A program made the position numbers and the translations under genes. Below the pieces are notes generated by a model. That model was not told the DNA's origin. It made no database searches and was given only the letters and a program-made list of their open reading frames with translations. A stretch of DNA of 64,000 nt, taken from positions 62,001 through 126,000 of the forward strand of contig NZ_KB892393.1 in NCBI RefSeq assembly GCF_000373765.1. Direction: 5' to 3'. This stretch comes from Legionella shakespearei DSM 23087. Its GTDB lineage: Bacteria; Pseudomonadota; Gammaproteobacteria; Legionellales; Legionellaceae. This document shows, one piece after another, positions 17,499 through 26,888 of this stretch (its first letter is position 1; the number at the start of each line of letters is the position of its first letter).

Positions 17499-18794
17499 AT
17501 GAAAAATCATACCCTAGTTGTTTTCATAATGCTATGCACTTTATTGTTCAGTGCTGCAGTTAATAGTACTGATCAAACAACAGGTTATAGCACTCCTCCC
17601 CAGTTTATGGATCTGTATTTTGACTTCACTGGCAAAGAGGAAAGTGATTTTCCCAAAGGTCAAAAAACCATAGCTGATTATTTAATTCAATCAGAAAAGG
17701 ATAAATACAAAGCCGATAACGGTCCCTTAATTATGTTCCTTGATTCGTCAGTTTATATTTATGATCAAAACCGTAAATTGCTCTATTCAAAACTTATGCG
17801 AACCAACAGGGCGTCAGGTTTTTTCGAAATGACGGCTATATCCCATATAGGTCCGGCTTTGTCTTATCTGGCCAAGGTAAAACAAAATGGCGATCCCGCA
17901 TGGAAAACAGGCATGGCTGACTTGCTCGAAAGCATTAAAGCAGTGAGAGCACTTAATGCCCAGGCGGAGAATAACTGGCTGGATCAGGCTAATATCAAAG
18001 CCTGGCAACCTCATAAAGATCAAATAAGGGCAATGATAGATTATGCTTTATCTATGGCTGGTAATTATATTGTTTCTGTACAAAACGGTGCTGCTTTTGA
18101 TTTGAGTTCTGTGCAGCAAAACTTTTTAAACGGGAATGCAGAATACCCTATACCCTATAATTCCGTCATGGTAGCCACCTTCATGCTCACCGCCATGCAA
18201 AGTATGTCTGCAATTCATGATGATTTGGCTAATTTGAGCATTGACTGGCCGCATGCCAAAGTACTTGTCCGAAACCAGGCGGGTTCTAATGTTTCTTCAG
18301 GCCTGACTACTGGTACCAATTGGATGGTACCCTTTTTAAATGCCTTGTCTAACAACCAGATTCCTGCTGACCGAATTCTTATTACCCCCTATGCCCAGGT
18401 GCAGGCAGATGTTGGGAAAGATCCCTTATCTGAAGCGTCCTATCAATATTATACCAATGCAGTTTGGGGCAGCATTTACAATCGCAGCAAAATTTCTCAG
18501 GCCGTATTTACAGATTTGGAAACCATATACCTGCCCGATCGACCGGCTATCCCCGGAGATTATGCTTACAGTAAAGCATCTGATGTAAATGATTTTATGG
18601 TACGGTTAAAACATTCACTCCAGGATCCACGTGAAATGTTATCCAATACAGTTGGTTTTTGGATGGCGGGAGAAATGCAAAATAAAAATTGGGATGTTAC
18701 TAAAGTTGCACTTCCCGGGCTGACGACAGGATTTCCAGAAGGGATAAACGCTTATCCAACGGAGAATCCACCTATTAAAAATGCAACTCAATAG
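17499..18794 (+). CDS. Exported protein of unknown function
   Basis: The 431-residue protein begins with a signal peptide (MKNHTLVVFIMLCTLLFSAAVNS), so it is probably periplasmic or secreted, possibly a type II substrate. The rest is soluble. An N-terminal stretch has I-M-F-L-D-S-S-V-Y-I-Y-D, followed by helical segments (about 110-200) and a Ser/Asn-rich region. No catalytic motif is recognised. It may belong to a Legionella-restricted DUF family (I considered DUF5624), but I cannot confirm this from sequence alone. It is divergent from the propeller gene, so the two could be co-regulated. A D-type palindrome follows the stop by 13 bp. Confidence 0.65.
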   Translation: MKNHTLVVFIMLCTLLFSAAVNSTDQTTGYSTPPQFMDLYFDFTGKEESDFPKGQKTIADYLIQSEKDKYKADNGPLIMFLDSSVYIYDQNRKLLYSKLMRTNRASGFFEMTAISHIGPALSYLAKVKQNGDPAWKTGMADLLESIKAVRALNAQAENNWLDQANIKAWQPHKDQIRAMIDYALSMAGNYIVSVQNGAAFDLSSVQQNFLNGNAEYPIPYNSVMVATFMLTAMQSMSAIHDDLANLSIDWPHAKVLVRNQAGSNVSSGLTTGTNWMVPFLNALSNNQIPADRILITPYAQVQADVGKDPLSEASYQYYTNAVWGSIYNRSKISQAVFTDLETIYLPDRPAIPGDYAYSKASDVNDFMVRLKHSLQDPREMLSNTVGFWMAGEMQNKNWDVTKVALPGLTTGFPEGINAYPTENPPIKNATQ

Positions 18795-18807
18795 AATCTA
18801 GTGTGTT

Positions 18808-18897
18808 GTAGCCCGTATTAGGCGTCAGCCGTAATACGGGATCGAAGTGGCAATAAACTTATTTCCCGTATTACGGCTGACGCCTAATACGGGCTAC
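18808..18897. repeat. D-type palindrome (34-bp arms)
   Basis: GTAGCCCGTATTAGGCGTCA... at 18808-18841 is perfectly inverted at 18864-18897, around a centre containing TCGAAGTGG. Each arm is itself a hairpin (GTATTA ... TAATAC). It lies between the convergent 431-residue protein and the kinase gene and could terminate both. Confidence 0.9.
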
Positions 18898-18957
18898 GAA
18901 ACTGCCTCTTTCCCGGATTCACGTCAAACACCTGTCAATTACTGCGTTGATGCAGGC

Positions 18958-20118
18958 TTATTCAATGCCATTTCCAAATCCGAGATATCCTCCATAATCA
19001 TCCTCTTCTTCATCAAACTTGAATATTCCATCATGTGCTGTTGGTGTGAAGACACTGTTTGGTTCCAATGTAGCTCTTAAACCTTCGAATTGCTCGAGCA
19101 GATCAGCCAGATCTGGCCTCTGACTCATAATAAGCTGACACATATTTTCAAAAATGATTTTTAATTCACGGTGACACCCGGGTTTTGGATCGAGTTTGTA
19201 AAACAGATTATTAAAGGCCGGTGCACAAGCCTCATCATACTTGTCCCTACCGTGATCCAGTTGACGGTAACCCCATAAAAACATCAAAGTACGCCCCATG
19301 GCATAAATATCTGTTTTTTCTGTTTTGTCATTGAACGTGCTATAACATTCAGGTGCAGCATAGGGAGGCGAGCCCATTTTGGCATTCGCATCAGAATATT
19401 CCTTTCTTTTAATAAACCCGAAATCAATTATATAAATTTCAAATTGAGAACCGTTTTTATAAACGAGAATATTATCTGGCTTAATGTCTCTGTGTACATA
19501 TCCCAAATCATGAACTTGCTCCTTTAAGGCTGTTAATAAAGCAATGGACAGGTCAAGCCGCTCCTGCAAAGTAAGTTCATTATCTTCAATCATTTTTAAT
19601 AATTGAACGCCAGGCAGCTCTCTCATGATCATGTATGTTTTATTATCAACCTGAACCATGGGTTTAGCATGAAAAATTTCCGGTTTATCATGTAAACGGT
19701 GCCAGGTGTCTGAGCGTTGCATAGCCTCGGCTTCGCTTACCATGAGTTTCAAATGCTCTGCAGTTTTTTCTCTGATATTTTGTTCTTTGACTAATCTGAT
19801 TCGACCTTCCTGGCGTTTCTTTACTAATAATTTGCCGTCATTATCAAAGGATAAGGTGTAACGGCAACGATAGTATTTGCCGTATGTACCTTCGTCATTA
19901 AATACTTCGTTATCGATCACTTCATAACGCACGCGTGGCCCAGGAATTCCATCACGAGGTTTGTCTGAACTGAAATGCTTGATAATTCTGAAGCCCAGTT
20001 TTAATTCGTCATGCTCACCAACAGCCCAGAGCCTGGTATCATCGTCTTTTTTCAGGAGTTTTGCCAATGCAATTTTTGCATCGTCATTCAGATTATCAAA
20101 GTCATTAATATCTATCAT
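18958..20118 (-). CDS. Eukaryotic-like Ser/Thr protein kinase, LegK-type effector candidate
   Basis: The 386-residue protein has a kinase domain at about residues 60-330. The catalytic loop H-R-D-I-K-P-D-N has Asp211, D-F-G follows at about 230, and the activation-segment end is A-P-E. A VAIK-type lysine is likely in the K-K-R-Q-E-G-R region or nearby, and a Glu-rich alphaC helix precedes M-I-M-R-E-L-P-G. The N-terminus is unusual, with a long lead (1-60) before the first kinase strands. The last 25 residues contain EEEDD, resembling the E-block of Dot/Icm substrates. There is no signal peptide or transmembrane segment, so it is not a PknB-type receptor. It is similar in layout to LegK kinases of L. 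pneumophila; the exact orthologue is not claimed. Confidence 0.82.
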   Translation of the reverse strand: MIDINDFDNLNDDAKIALAKLLKKDDDTRLWAVGEHDELKLGFRIIKHFSSDKPRDGIPGPRVRYEVIDNEVFNDEGTYGKYYRCRYTLSFDNDGKLLVKKRQEGRIRLVKEQNIREKTAEHLKLMVSEAEAMQRSDTWHRLHDKPEIFHAKPMVQVDNKTYMIMRELPGVQLLKMIEDNELTLQERLDLSIALLTALKEQVHDLGYVHRDIKPDNILVYKNGSQFEIYIIDFGFIKRKEYSDANAKMGSPPYAAPECYSTFNDKTEKTDIYAMGRTLMFLWGYRQLDHGRDKYDEACAPAFNNLFYKLDPKPGCHRELKIIFENMCQLIMSQRPDLADLLEQFEGLRATLEPNSVFTPTAHDGIFKFDEEEDDYGGYLGFGNGIE

Positions 20119-20244
20119 TCAGGAATACTCTACATCAAAATGTTTGGAAGAATTTTAGGCAACAAAGTTTCGATTATACATTTGGAATTCAGTATAGGCA
20201 AATAAAGATCTTGGCGTTTTAATTTGGTTCACTATATAAAAACT

Positions 20245-20279
20245 GTAGCCTTGATTAAACTCCGCTGCATCAAGGCTAC
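20245..20279. repeat. Short F-type palindrome, possible cysS terminator
   Basis: GTAGCCTTGAT at 20245-20255 is inverted as ATCAAGGCTAC at 20269-20279 with a 13-base centre. It lies 3 bp beyond the cysS stop on the minus strand and before the kinase promoter region. On the minus strand the stem is followed by AGTTTTTATA, so it could work as an intrinsic terminator. Confidence 0.75.
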
Positions 20280-20282
20280 GAT

Positions 20283-21650
20283 TTATTCAGAAACTTTGCG
20301 CCAGCTTGTGCCTTGCGCTCCGTCTTCCAGTTCAATACCCTGGCTTAGTAATTCTGCTCTGATTTCATCGGCTCTTGACCAATTTTTGTCAGCACGCGCC
20401 TGCAGGCGTTCTGCAATAAGTTGCTCAATGGTAGCCTTGTCTTCGTCAGCCAGGCCTGATTGTAAGAATGAAGCTGGATTTTCCTGTAAAACACCTAATA
20501 TAGAGCCTAAGTGTTTCAAAGTTGCTGCCAAAGCAGGTGAATTATTTTTGTTTACTTCATGGCTTAGCTGGAATAACACGGACAAAGCTACAGGAGTATT
20601 AAAATCATCATTCATCGCGTCGTTAAACTGATTTAACCAATACTCATCCATTCCATCTATTTCAGCAGGAGAAACATCTTTAATAGACTGATAGAGTCGG
20701 GTCAATGCCTTTTTCGCATTAGACAAATTCTCTTCAGAATAATTTAAGGGACTGCGATAATGGCTGCTTAAGAGAAAATAGCGAATCACCTCAGGATGAT
20801 GCTCTTTTAATACATCAGCAATAGTGTAGAAATTGCCAGTTGATTTCGCCATCTTTTCGCCATTGATTTGCAACATACCAGCATGCAGCCAGTAATTGGC
20901 AAAGGTTTTACCTGAAGCAGCTTCACTTTGCGCAATTTCATTTTCATGATGTGGAAACTGTAGATCAAGACCACCACCATGAATATCAAATTGCTCCCCT
21001 AACTCATGCATGGCCATAGCGGAACATTCTATATGCCAGCCAGGACGTCCATCGCCCCAGGGAGAAGGCCAGCTAGGTTCATTGGCTTTGGCCTTTTTCC
21101 ATAAAACGAAATCCAGCGGCGAACGCTTTTCCTTGACGATTTCGATACGAGAGCCTGATATCAGGCCTTCAATATCTTTATTGGATAATTTGCCGTATTC
21201 AGGAAACGAATCAACCTGATAGCACACATCGCCATTATCACTGACATAAGCATTGCCCTTATCCAACAAGCGCTCTATCAGGCGAATAATGGTATCCACA
21301 TGCCCCGTTGCTCTGGGCTCTATGTCTGGAGGCAGAATATTCAATGCTCTGGTATCTTCGTTCATTGCATCAATGTAACGGGCAGTTAACTCATCGATTG
21401 ATATGCCCCGCTCATTTGCCCGAGCGATAATTTTGTCGTCAATATCAGTGATGTTGCGGACATAAGTTACATCAAAGCCTTGGGAACGTAAAAAGCGGAC
21501 AATCACATCAAAGGCAACCATAGAGCGACCATGGCCTAAATGGCAGTGGTCATAAACCGTAATTCCGCACACATACATTCCCACTTTTCCGGGCTTAATC
21601 GTAACAAACGGTTCTTTCTTTCTGGTTAATGAATTGTATAAATGTAACAT
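20283..21650 (-). CDS. cysS: Cysteinyl-tRNA synthetase
   Basis: This class I aminoacyl-tRNA synthetase charges tRNA-Cys. The 455-residue protein has the CysS N-terminus with [10 protein letters not shown] and the HIGH-type motif H-L-G-H-G-R-S. A zinc-binding W-H-I-E-C-S-A-M motif follows, and the KMSKS loop reads [11 protein letters not shown]-terminal anticodon-binding helical domain closes it. Length is standard. It starts 9 bp after glnS and is the last gene of a minus-strand run from truA. A hairpin follows its stop. Confidence 0.97.
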   Translation of the reverse strand: MLHLYNSLTRKKEPFVTIKPGKVGMYVCGITVYDHCHLGHGRSMVAFDVIVRFLRSQGFDVTYVRNITDIDDKIIARANERGISIDELTARYIDAMNEDTRALNILPPDIEPRATGHVDTIIRLIERLLDKGNAYVSDNGDVCYQVDSFPEYGKLSNKDIEGLISGSRIEIVKEKRSPLDFVLWKKAKANEPSWPSPWGDGRPGWHIECSAMAMHELGEQFDIHGGGLDLQFPHHENEIAQSEAASGKTFANYWLHAGMLQINGEKMAKSTGNFYTIADVLKEHHPEVIRYFLLSSHYRSPLNYSEENLSNAKKALTRLYQSIKDVSPAEIDGMDEYWLNQFNDAMNDDFNTPVALSVLFQLSHEVNKNNSPALAATLKHLGSILGVLQENPASFLQSGLADEDKATIEQLIAERLQARADKNWSRADEIRAELLSQGIELEDGAQGTSWRKVSE

Positions 21651-21659
21651 GTCTGCCCC

Positions 21660-23315
21660 TTAGCTCACTTTTCCCCAAGTATCTTTCAAGTCGACCACGC
21701 GATGGAAAGCCTGTACTTTGCCAGCTTCAACCTTATTCACGCAATAATAGCCTATGCGTTCGAACTGAAACACTTCACCCTCGGCCTGTTCCGCCATGGA
21801 TGGCTCACAGAATCCTTGTTGGGTTTGTAACGAATCATGATTTAAAAACTGGAGAAAATCTTCTTCCCGCGCAGGATTTGCATCATGGAATAATCTGTCG
21901 TATTGATAAACAGTTACCGGATAAGCCTCTGCGCAAGAGACCCAGTGAATGACCCCTTTGACCTTACGATCTTCAGGATTTTTGCCTAAAGTGTTTTCAT
22001 CATAAGTACAACGAAGTTCGACTACTTCACCTTTATCATCATGAATTACTTCATGGCATTTAATCACATAGGAGTGACGCAAGCGCACTTCAGCTCCGGG
22101 TGAAAGACGGAAGTATTTTTTCGGCGGATCTTCCATAAAGTCAGAACGTTCGATATAAACTTCACGTGAAAAAGGTAATTCCCTGCTTCCAGAATCGGGA
22201 TCCTGAGGATTAAAATTGGCTTTTATCCATTCTACTTTCCCTTCAGGATAGTTTTCGATTACTACTTTGACAGGATCCATAACGCAGAGCGCCCTTTTCG
22301 CTGTCCTGTTAAATTCAGCGCGTACACACTCCTCTAACAAAGACATATCAATTACAGAATCGCTGCGCGAAATACCTATCATGTCACAAAACTGACGGAT
22401 GGCTGCAGGCGGATACCCTCTTTTGCGCATGCCTCGTAAAGTAGGCAGACGTGGATCATCCCAGCCGTTTACTATGTTTTTTTCAACCAATTCACGTAAT
22501 TTACGTTTAGAAGTTACGGTATGTGATAAATTCAAACGGGCAAATTCTGTTTGCACCGGTTTGGCAGGTAAAGGCAGATTATCGACCAGCCAGTCATACA
22601 AAGGCCTGTGATCCTGAAATTCCAGAGTACAGAGCGAATGAGTAATTTTTTCCAATGCATCAGATATAGGATGGGCATAATCATACATGGGATAAATGCA
22701 CCAGGCATCACCGGTACGCTGATGATGAGCATGGCGGATACGGTACAAAACAGGATCTCTCATGTTGATATTGCCTGATTTCATATCGATTTTTGCGCGC
22801 AACACATGAGTTCCGTCAGCAAACTCCCCTGCCTTCATCCGGGTAAATATATCAAGGCTTTCTTCTACTGGCCTGTTTCTGTAAGGACTCTCGCGACCAG
22901 GCTCTTGCAAGGTACCTCTGTAAGCACGTATTTCTTCCATAGACAGGCTGTCTACATAAGCCATATCTTTTTTAATCAAGTGCACGGCTAAATCATACAA
23001 TTCCTGATAATAATCAGAAGAATGGGTCATATCGCACCATTCAAAACCAAGCCATTTCACATCGTCTATGATGGCATTAACGTACTCTTCCTCTTCTTTG
23101 ATCGGGTTGGTATCGTCAAAGCGTAAAAAACATTTACCGTTAAATTCTTCTGCCAAACCAAAATTCAGGCAAATGGATTTGGCATGCCCCACATGCAAGT
23201 ATCCATTAGGTTCGGGGGGAAAACGGGTCGCTACTGATTGATGCTTACCGCTGGCTAATTCGTCAGTAATAAGTTGTCTGATAAAATGTGAGCGTTTTTC
23301 AATTAAGTCTGTCAT
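21660..23315 (-). CDS. glnS: Glutaminyl-tRNA synthetase
   Basis: This class I synthetase charges tRNA-Gln. The 551-residue product contains the HIGH motif (P-N-G-Y-L-H-V-G-H-A-K) in an R-F-P-P-E-P-N-G context and a KMSKS-type loop in the form T-S-K-R-K-L. The C-terminal half holds the two beta-barrel anticodon-binding domains. Its presence suggests direct Gln-tRNA formation rather than the amidotransferase route for Gln. It overlaps trpA by 4 bp (ATGA), an uncommon pairing that couples translation of tRNA charging and tryptophan genes. Confidence 0.97.
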   Translation of the reverse strand: MTDLIEKRSHFIRQLITDELASGKHQSVATRFPPEPNGYLHVGHAKSICLNFGLAEEFNGKCFLRFDDTNPIKEEEEYVNAIIDDVKWLGFEWCDMTHSSDYYQELYDLAVHLIKKDMAYVDSLSMEEIRAYRGTLQEPGRESPYRNRPVEESLDIFTRMKAGEFADGTHVLRAKIDMKSGNINMRDPVLYRIRHAHHQRTGDAWCIYPMYDYAHPISDALEKITHSLCTLEFQDHRPLYDWLVDNLPLPAKPVQTEFARLNLSHTVTSKRKLRELVEKNIVNGWDDPRLPTLRGMRKRGYPPAAIRQFCDMIGISRSDSVIDMSLLEECVRAEFNRTAKRALCVMDPVKVVIENYPEGKVEWIKANFNPQDPDSGSRELPFSREVYIERSDFMEDPPKKYFRLSPGAEVRLRHSYVIKCHEVIHDDKGEVVELRCTYDENTLGKNPEDRKVKGVIHWVSCAEAYPVTVYQYDRLFHDANPAREEDFLQFLNHDSLQTQQGFCEPSMAEQAEGEVFQFERIGYYCVNKVEAGKVQAFHRVVDLKDTWGKVS

Positions 23316-24130
23316 GCTTTATTTCCATTGTTATCCATTGCCTTGCGCATGGAACTGATTAAAGCCCCACCTGCGTGCAGCGCGTTTTTATTTGATTCAT
23401 GTGCTTCTAAAATCTCGGAGATTAAAGCGGCACCAACAATAACTCCATCCGCAAAACTCGCTACATCAGAAGCCATTTCTGCTGTTTTGATGCCAAAGCC
23501 CACCATCAGCGGTAATTTCGTTTGCGCTTTACGTTGTTCGTATTGAGCCTTCAGAGAGGCAATGTTGAGTGCATCAGAACCGGTAACTCCCTTGAGGGAT
23601 ACATAATACAAATATCCATCAGCATACTGATTAATCAAGTCCATGCGGTCTGCAGAAGTGGTTGGGGAGCACAGATAAATACTCTGTAACCCATGCTTCT
23701 GCCACACTCTGTACACGCCTGCACCTTCTTCTGGTGGTAAATCCACCAGGATGGTACCATCTACCCCGGCTTCTACTGCGTGCTGGGCAAAAAGATCATA
23801 ACCGTATTGCTCTATAGGATTCAAATACCCCATAACCACTACGGGAGTGTTTTGGTCTTGCTCACGGAATTCCTTAACCATGTTTAACACATCATGGCAG
23901 GTAATCGAGTGTGCCAGTGCACGTTCCATTGCATGCTGAATCACAGGGCCTTCTGCCATAGGATCAGAAAAAGGAATACCAAGCTCCAGAATATCAGCGC
24001 CAGAATCAACCAGTTCATGCATCAAGGCAACAGTCATTTTAGGATGAGGATCACCTGCTGTAATATAAGGGCTCAGCATTTTTTTATTATTGGCTTTTAG
24101 TTTTGCCAGAGTTTTATCAATACGGTTCAT
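23312..24130 (-). CDS. trpA: Tryptophan synthase alpha chain
   Basis: TrpA cleaves indole-3-glycerol phosphate to indole and glyceraldehyde 3-phosphate and passes indole through a tunnel to TrpB. The 272-residue TIM barrel has the L-E-L-G-I-P-F-S-D-P segment that carries the catalytic Glu and Asp. It also has the phosphate-binding V-G-F-G-I-K and D-G-V-I-V-G-A-A motifs. It lies 27 bp after trpB and overlaps glnS. The order trpF-trpB-trpA without trpEGDC is the usual split arrangement in gammaproteobacteria with truA upstream. Confidence 0.97.
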   Translation of the reverse strand: MNRIDKTLAKLKANNKKMLSPYITAGDPHPKMTVALMHELVDSGADILELGIPFSDPMAEGPVIQHAMERALAHSITCHDVLNMVKEFREQDQNTPVVVMGYLNPIEQYGYDLFAQHAVEAGVDGTILVDLPPEEGAGVYRVWQKHGLQSIYLCSPTTSADRMDLINQYADGYLYYVSLKGVTGSDALNIASLKAQYEQRKAQTKLPLMVGFGIKTAEMASDVASFADGVIVGAALISEILEAHESNKNALHAGGALISSMRKAMDNNGNKA

Positions 24131-24157
24131 AATGTACCTGAAATTCCAGTTGTTTAT

Positions 24158-25357
24158 TTAAACATTAATGTTATCTATAGCTGCGACGGTGTGCATGTCT
24201 TTATCGCCCCGTCCAGACAAGTTCACAATAATGCATTGATCTTCAGTCATGGTTTTAGCCAGTTTCATTGCATAAGCCAAGGCATGGCTGGATTCAAGGG
24301 CGGGAATAATACCTTCCACACGGGTTAACGTTCTGAAAGCACTTAAGGCCTCATCATCGTTTATAGCCTGATAACTTACCCGCCCTGTATCTTTCAGATA
24401 AGCGTGTTCTGGCCCTACTCCTGGATAATCAAGACCTGCTGAAACGGAATGGGTATCTTTGATTTGTCCATTCTCATCACAAAGCAAATAGGTGCGATTA
24501 CCGTGTAACACGCCTGGTTTTCCTGCTATAAGCGATGCTGAATGTTCACCTGTTTCCAGTCCCTTACCGCCTGCTTCAACACCATAAATGGCAACCGACT
24601 GATCGTTTAAAAACGGATAAAATAAACCAATAGCATTAGAGCCGCCACCTACGCAGGCAACAAGAGCATCAGGGAGCCTGCCGGTTTTTTCCAGGCATTG
24701 TGCTTTCGCTTCTTCACCAATAATAGCCTGGAAATCCCTGACCATTTGCGGGTAAGGATGAGGGCCTGCAACAGTACCTATAATATAAAAGGTATCATCA
24801 ACATGGCTTACCCAATCTCTCATTGCTTCATTCAAAGCATCTTTAAGCGTTTTGGATCCGGAAGTAACAGGAACCACTTCAGCACCCAAAAGTTTCATGC
24901 GATAGACATTACTTGATTGGCGCTTTATATCTTCTGAACCCATATAAACAACGCATTCAAACCCAAGTTTCGCAGCGACTGTAGCGGAAGCAACACCATG
25001 TTGTCCGGCACCTGTTTCGGCAATAATTCGGGTTTTGCCCATACGTTTGGCCAACAAGGCTTGCCCAACGGTATTATTAACCTTGTGAGCCCCAGTATGG
25101 TTTAAATCTTCCCTTTTGAGATAGATTTGTGCACCGCCAACATGCTTGCTTAACCGTTCGGCATGGTACAAAGGATTAGGGCGACCCACATAATCTTTTA
25201 ATTCCGCACGCAGCTCTGCGATAAAATCAGGGTCAGTACGATATTTACTGTAAGCTTGCTCCAATTGATTTAATGCATACATCAAGGTATCTGCTACAAA
25301 AACACCGCCATAAGGGCCAAAATGCCCATGTTCATCTGGTAGTTCTTTTTTACTCAT
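24158..25357 (-). CDS. trpB: Tryptophan synthase beta chain
   Basis: This PLP enzyme condenses indole with serine to give tryptophan. The 399-residue protein has the PLP-lysine motif T-G-A-H-K-V-N-N (Lys92) and the phosphate-cup motif G-G-G-S-N-A. It also has E-T-G-A-G-Q-H-G, which contains the catalytic Glu region. Its N-terminus, with F-G-P-Y-G-G-V-F-V, is typical of TrpB1. It overlaps the end of trpF by 8 bp. Confidence 0.97.
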   Translation of the reverse strand: MSKKELPDEHGHFGPYGGVFVADTLMYALNQLEQAYSKYRTDPDFIAELRAELKDYVGRPNPLYHAERLSKHVGGAQIYLKREDLNHTGAHKVNNTVGQALLAKRMGKTRIIAETGAGQHGVASATVAAKLGFECVVYMGSEDIKRQSSNVYRMKLLGAEVVPVTSGSKTLKDALNEAMRDWVSHVDDTFYIIGTVAGPHPYPQMVRDFQAIIGEEAKAQCLEKTGRLPDALVACVGGGSNAIGLFYPFLNDQSVAIYGVEAGGKGLETGEHSASLIAGKPGVLHGNRTYLLCDENGQIKDTHSVSAGLDYPGVGPEHAYLKDTGRVSYQAINDDEALSAFRTLTRVEGIIPALESSHALAYAMKLAKTMTEDQCIIVNLSGRGDKDMHTVAAIDNINV

Positions 25358-25982
25358 TCTGTCCCCACAATGCTTTTGTAAATTGACTCATTTTAAAATG
25401 GTCTTTTATCCCCGGAGAAGCTTCAATGCCACTGCATACATCCACTGCATAAGGTTTGCAAGTCCTTACCGCTTCGTTCAGATTTAGCTGGTTCAAACCA
25501 CCGGCCAGAATATATGGATGCTTTCTCTTTTCAGGAATAATGTGCCAATCAAATGTTAATCCCGTCCCACCTCTCATGTTTCCCGAAGCGGTATCCAACA
25601 GTATAGCCCGAGCTTCAGAAAATTCATTATCCATCTGAATAATCTGCTCTTTGCTTTCCGGATGAATAGCCTTGATATAAGGAATTTTAAACTGCTTACA
25701 AAACTCAGGCGATTCATCACCATGGAACTGTAATAAAGTCACTGGCAATTCAGCAATTATTTGTTGAACAAATTCCTGGTCCGGATTAACCAGAACAGCG
25801 GTTGCAGCAACAAAAGGCGATAATCCATCAAGTAATGCTTTGGCGTGATCTATAGATACATTACGAGAACTTTTTGCATAAAAAATTAACCCAATAGCAT
25901 CTGCACCCAAAGCTACGGCATGCGCTACATCTTCCTTACGTGTCATACCGCACATTTTGACTCGTATACGAGAGGGATGCAA
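25350..25982 (-). CDS. trpF: Phosphoribosylanthranilate isomerase
   Basis: TrpF performs the Amadori rearrangement of phosphoribosylanthranilate in tryptophan synthesis. The 210-residue TIM barrel starts with R-V-K-M-C-G-M-T-R (catalytic Cys). It has L-Q-F-H-G-D-E-S in the middle, then L-L-D-T-A-S with the catalytic Asp, L-A-G-G-L, and the final D-V-C-S-G-I-E motif. It directly abuts truA, with the truA stop immediately before the trpF start, and overlaps trpB. Confidence 0.96.
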   Translation of the reverse strand: MHPSRIRVKMCGMTRKEDVAHAVALGADAIGLIFYAKSSRNVSIDHAKALLDGLSPFVAATAVLVNPDQEFVQQIIAELPVTLLQFHGDESPEFCKQFKIPYIKAIHPESKEQIIQMDNEFSEARAILLDTASGNMRGGTGLTFDWHIIPEKRKHPYILAGGLNQLNLNEAVRTCKPYAVDVCSGIEASPGIKDHFKMSQFTKALWGQNE

Positions 25983-26771
25983 TTATTTCTCCCACAGAAA
26001 TAAGGGGCCAGGGTTATTCTGCAATACAGAAAACTCCGGCGGGTACCCTACCTGAATCAGGTATAATCCATAGGACGGTGCCGTTTCTGCACCCAGTTTC
26101 CTGTCTTTTGCCTTAAGTACTTCTTCGACCCAGGAAACAGGATGCTTACCTGAACCAACAGCAATCAAAACACCGGCGATATTTCGCACCATGTGATGCA
26201 GGAAGGCATTGGCAGTAATGTCAATGACAACCAAGTCACCAGTCCGGGTTACCTGTATTTGATGTATGTTCCGCATAGGGGTTCGGGATTGGCATTCCAC
26301 TGACCGAAAAGAAGTAAAATCATTTTCCCCCAATAAAAGCTGCGCGCCCTGGTGCATCAGACGATGATCCAGCTGTCTGTACTGCCAGGTGACATTGCTG
26401 CGCAACAAGGCAGGACGAATGGCGCCATTATAAATCACATAACGGTAACGTCTGCTGATGGCAGAATAACGGGCATGAAACTCTTCCTTCATTTCTTTGC
26501 CCCATTTCACGCATACGTCTTTAGGCAAAAAGGAATTTGCCCCATGAATCCAGGCTCTTATGCTTCGTTCTTTTTCACAATCAAAATGGATAACCTGATT
26601 TGTCGCATGAACTCCAGTGTCTGTCCTGCCGGCACAAACTACTGAGATAGTACTGTCAGCTACTTTCGATAAAGCGTGTTCAACTACCTGTTGAACTGTA
26701 TGCAGCCCCGTCTGTGCCTGCCAGCCATGATATTGGCTACCATCGTATTCGACCACTAAGGCAATACGCAT
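25983..26771 (-). CDS. truA: tRNA pseudouridine synthase A (TruA)
   Basis: TruA makes pseudouridine at positions 38-40 of tRNA anticodon arms. The 262-residue protein has the catalytic motif A-G-R-T-D-T-G-V-H-A with Asp51, the N-terminal V-E-Y-D-G-S-x-Y-x-G-W-Q motif, and the F-L-H-H-M-V-R-N motif near residue 200. It lies between fimV and trpF, an order conserved in many gammaproteobacteria, and it heads the run trpF-trpB-trpA-glnS-cysS. The 117-bp gap from the fimV stop may contain its promoter. Confidence 0.96.
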   Translation of the reverse strand: MRIALVVEYDGSQYHGWQAQTGLHTVQQVVEHALSKVADSTISVVCAGRTDTGVHATNQVIHFDCEKERSIRAWIHGANSFLPKDVCVKWGKEMKEEFHARYSAISRRYRYVIYNGAIRPALLRSNVTWQYRQLDHRLMHQGAQLLLGENDFTSFRSVECQSRTPMRNIHQIQVTRTGDLVVIDITANAFLHHMVRNIAGVLIAVGSGKHPVSWVEEVLKAKDRKLGAETAPSYGLYLIQVGYPPEFSVLQNNPGPLFLWEK

Positions 26772-26888
26772 TCAATATTCCCGATAAAAAGGCCAATGTA
26801 TAATACCCTATTTATTTTGTCCATAGGCTCTGTTTACATTTCTACTGTTTTGGCTAAACCGCAGGCCGGAAAAATCATACATTAAGGC

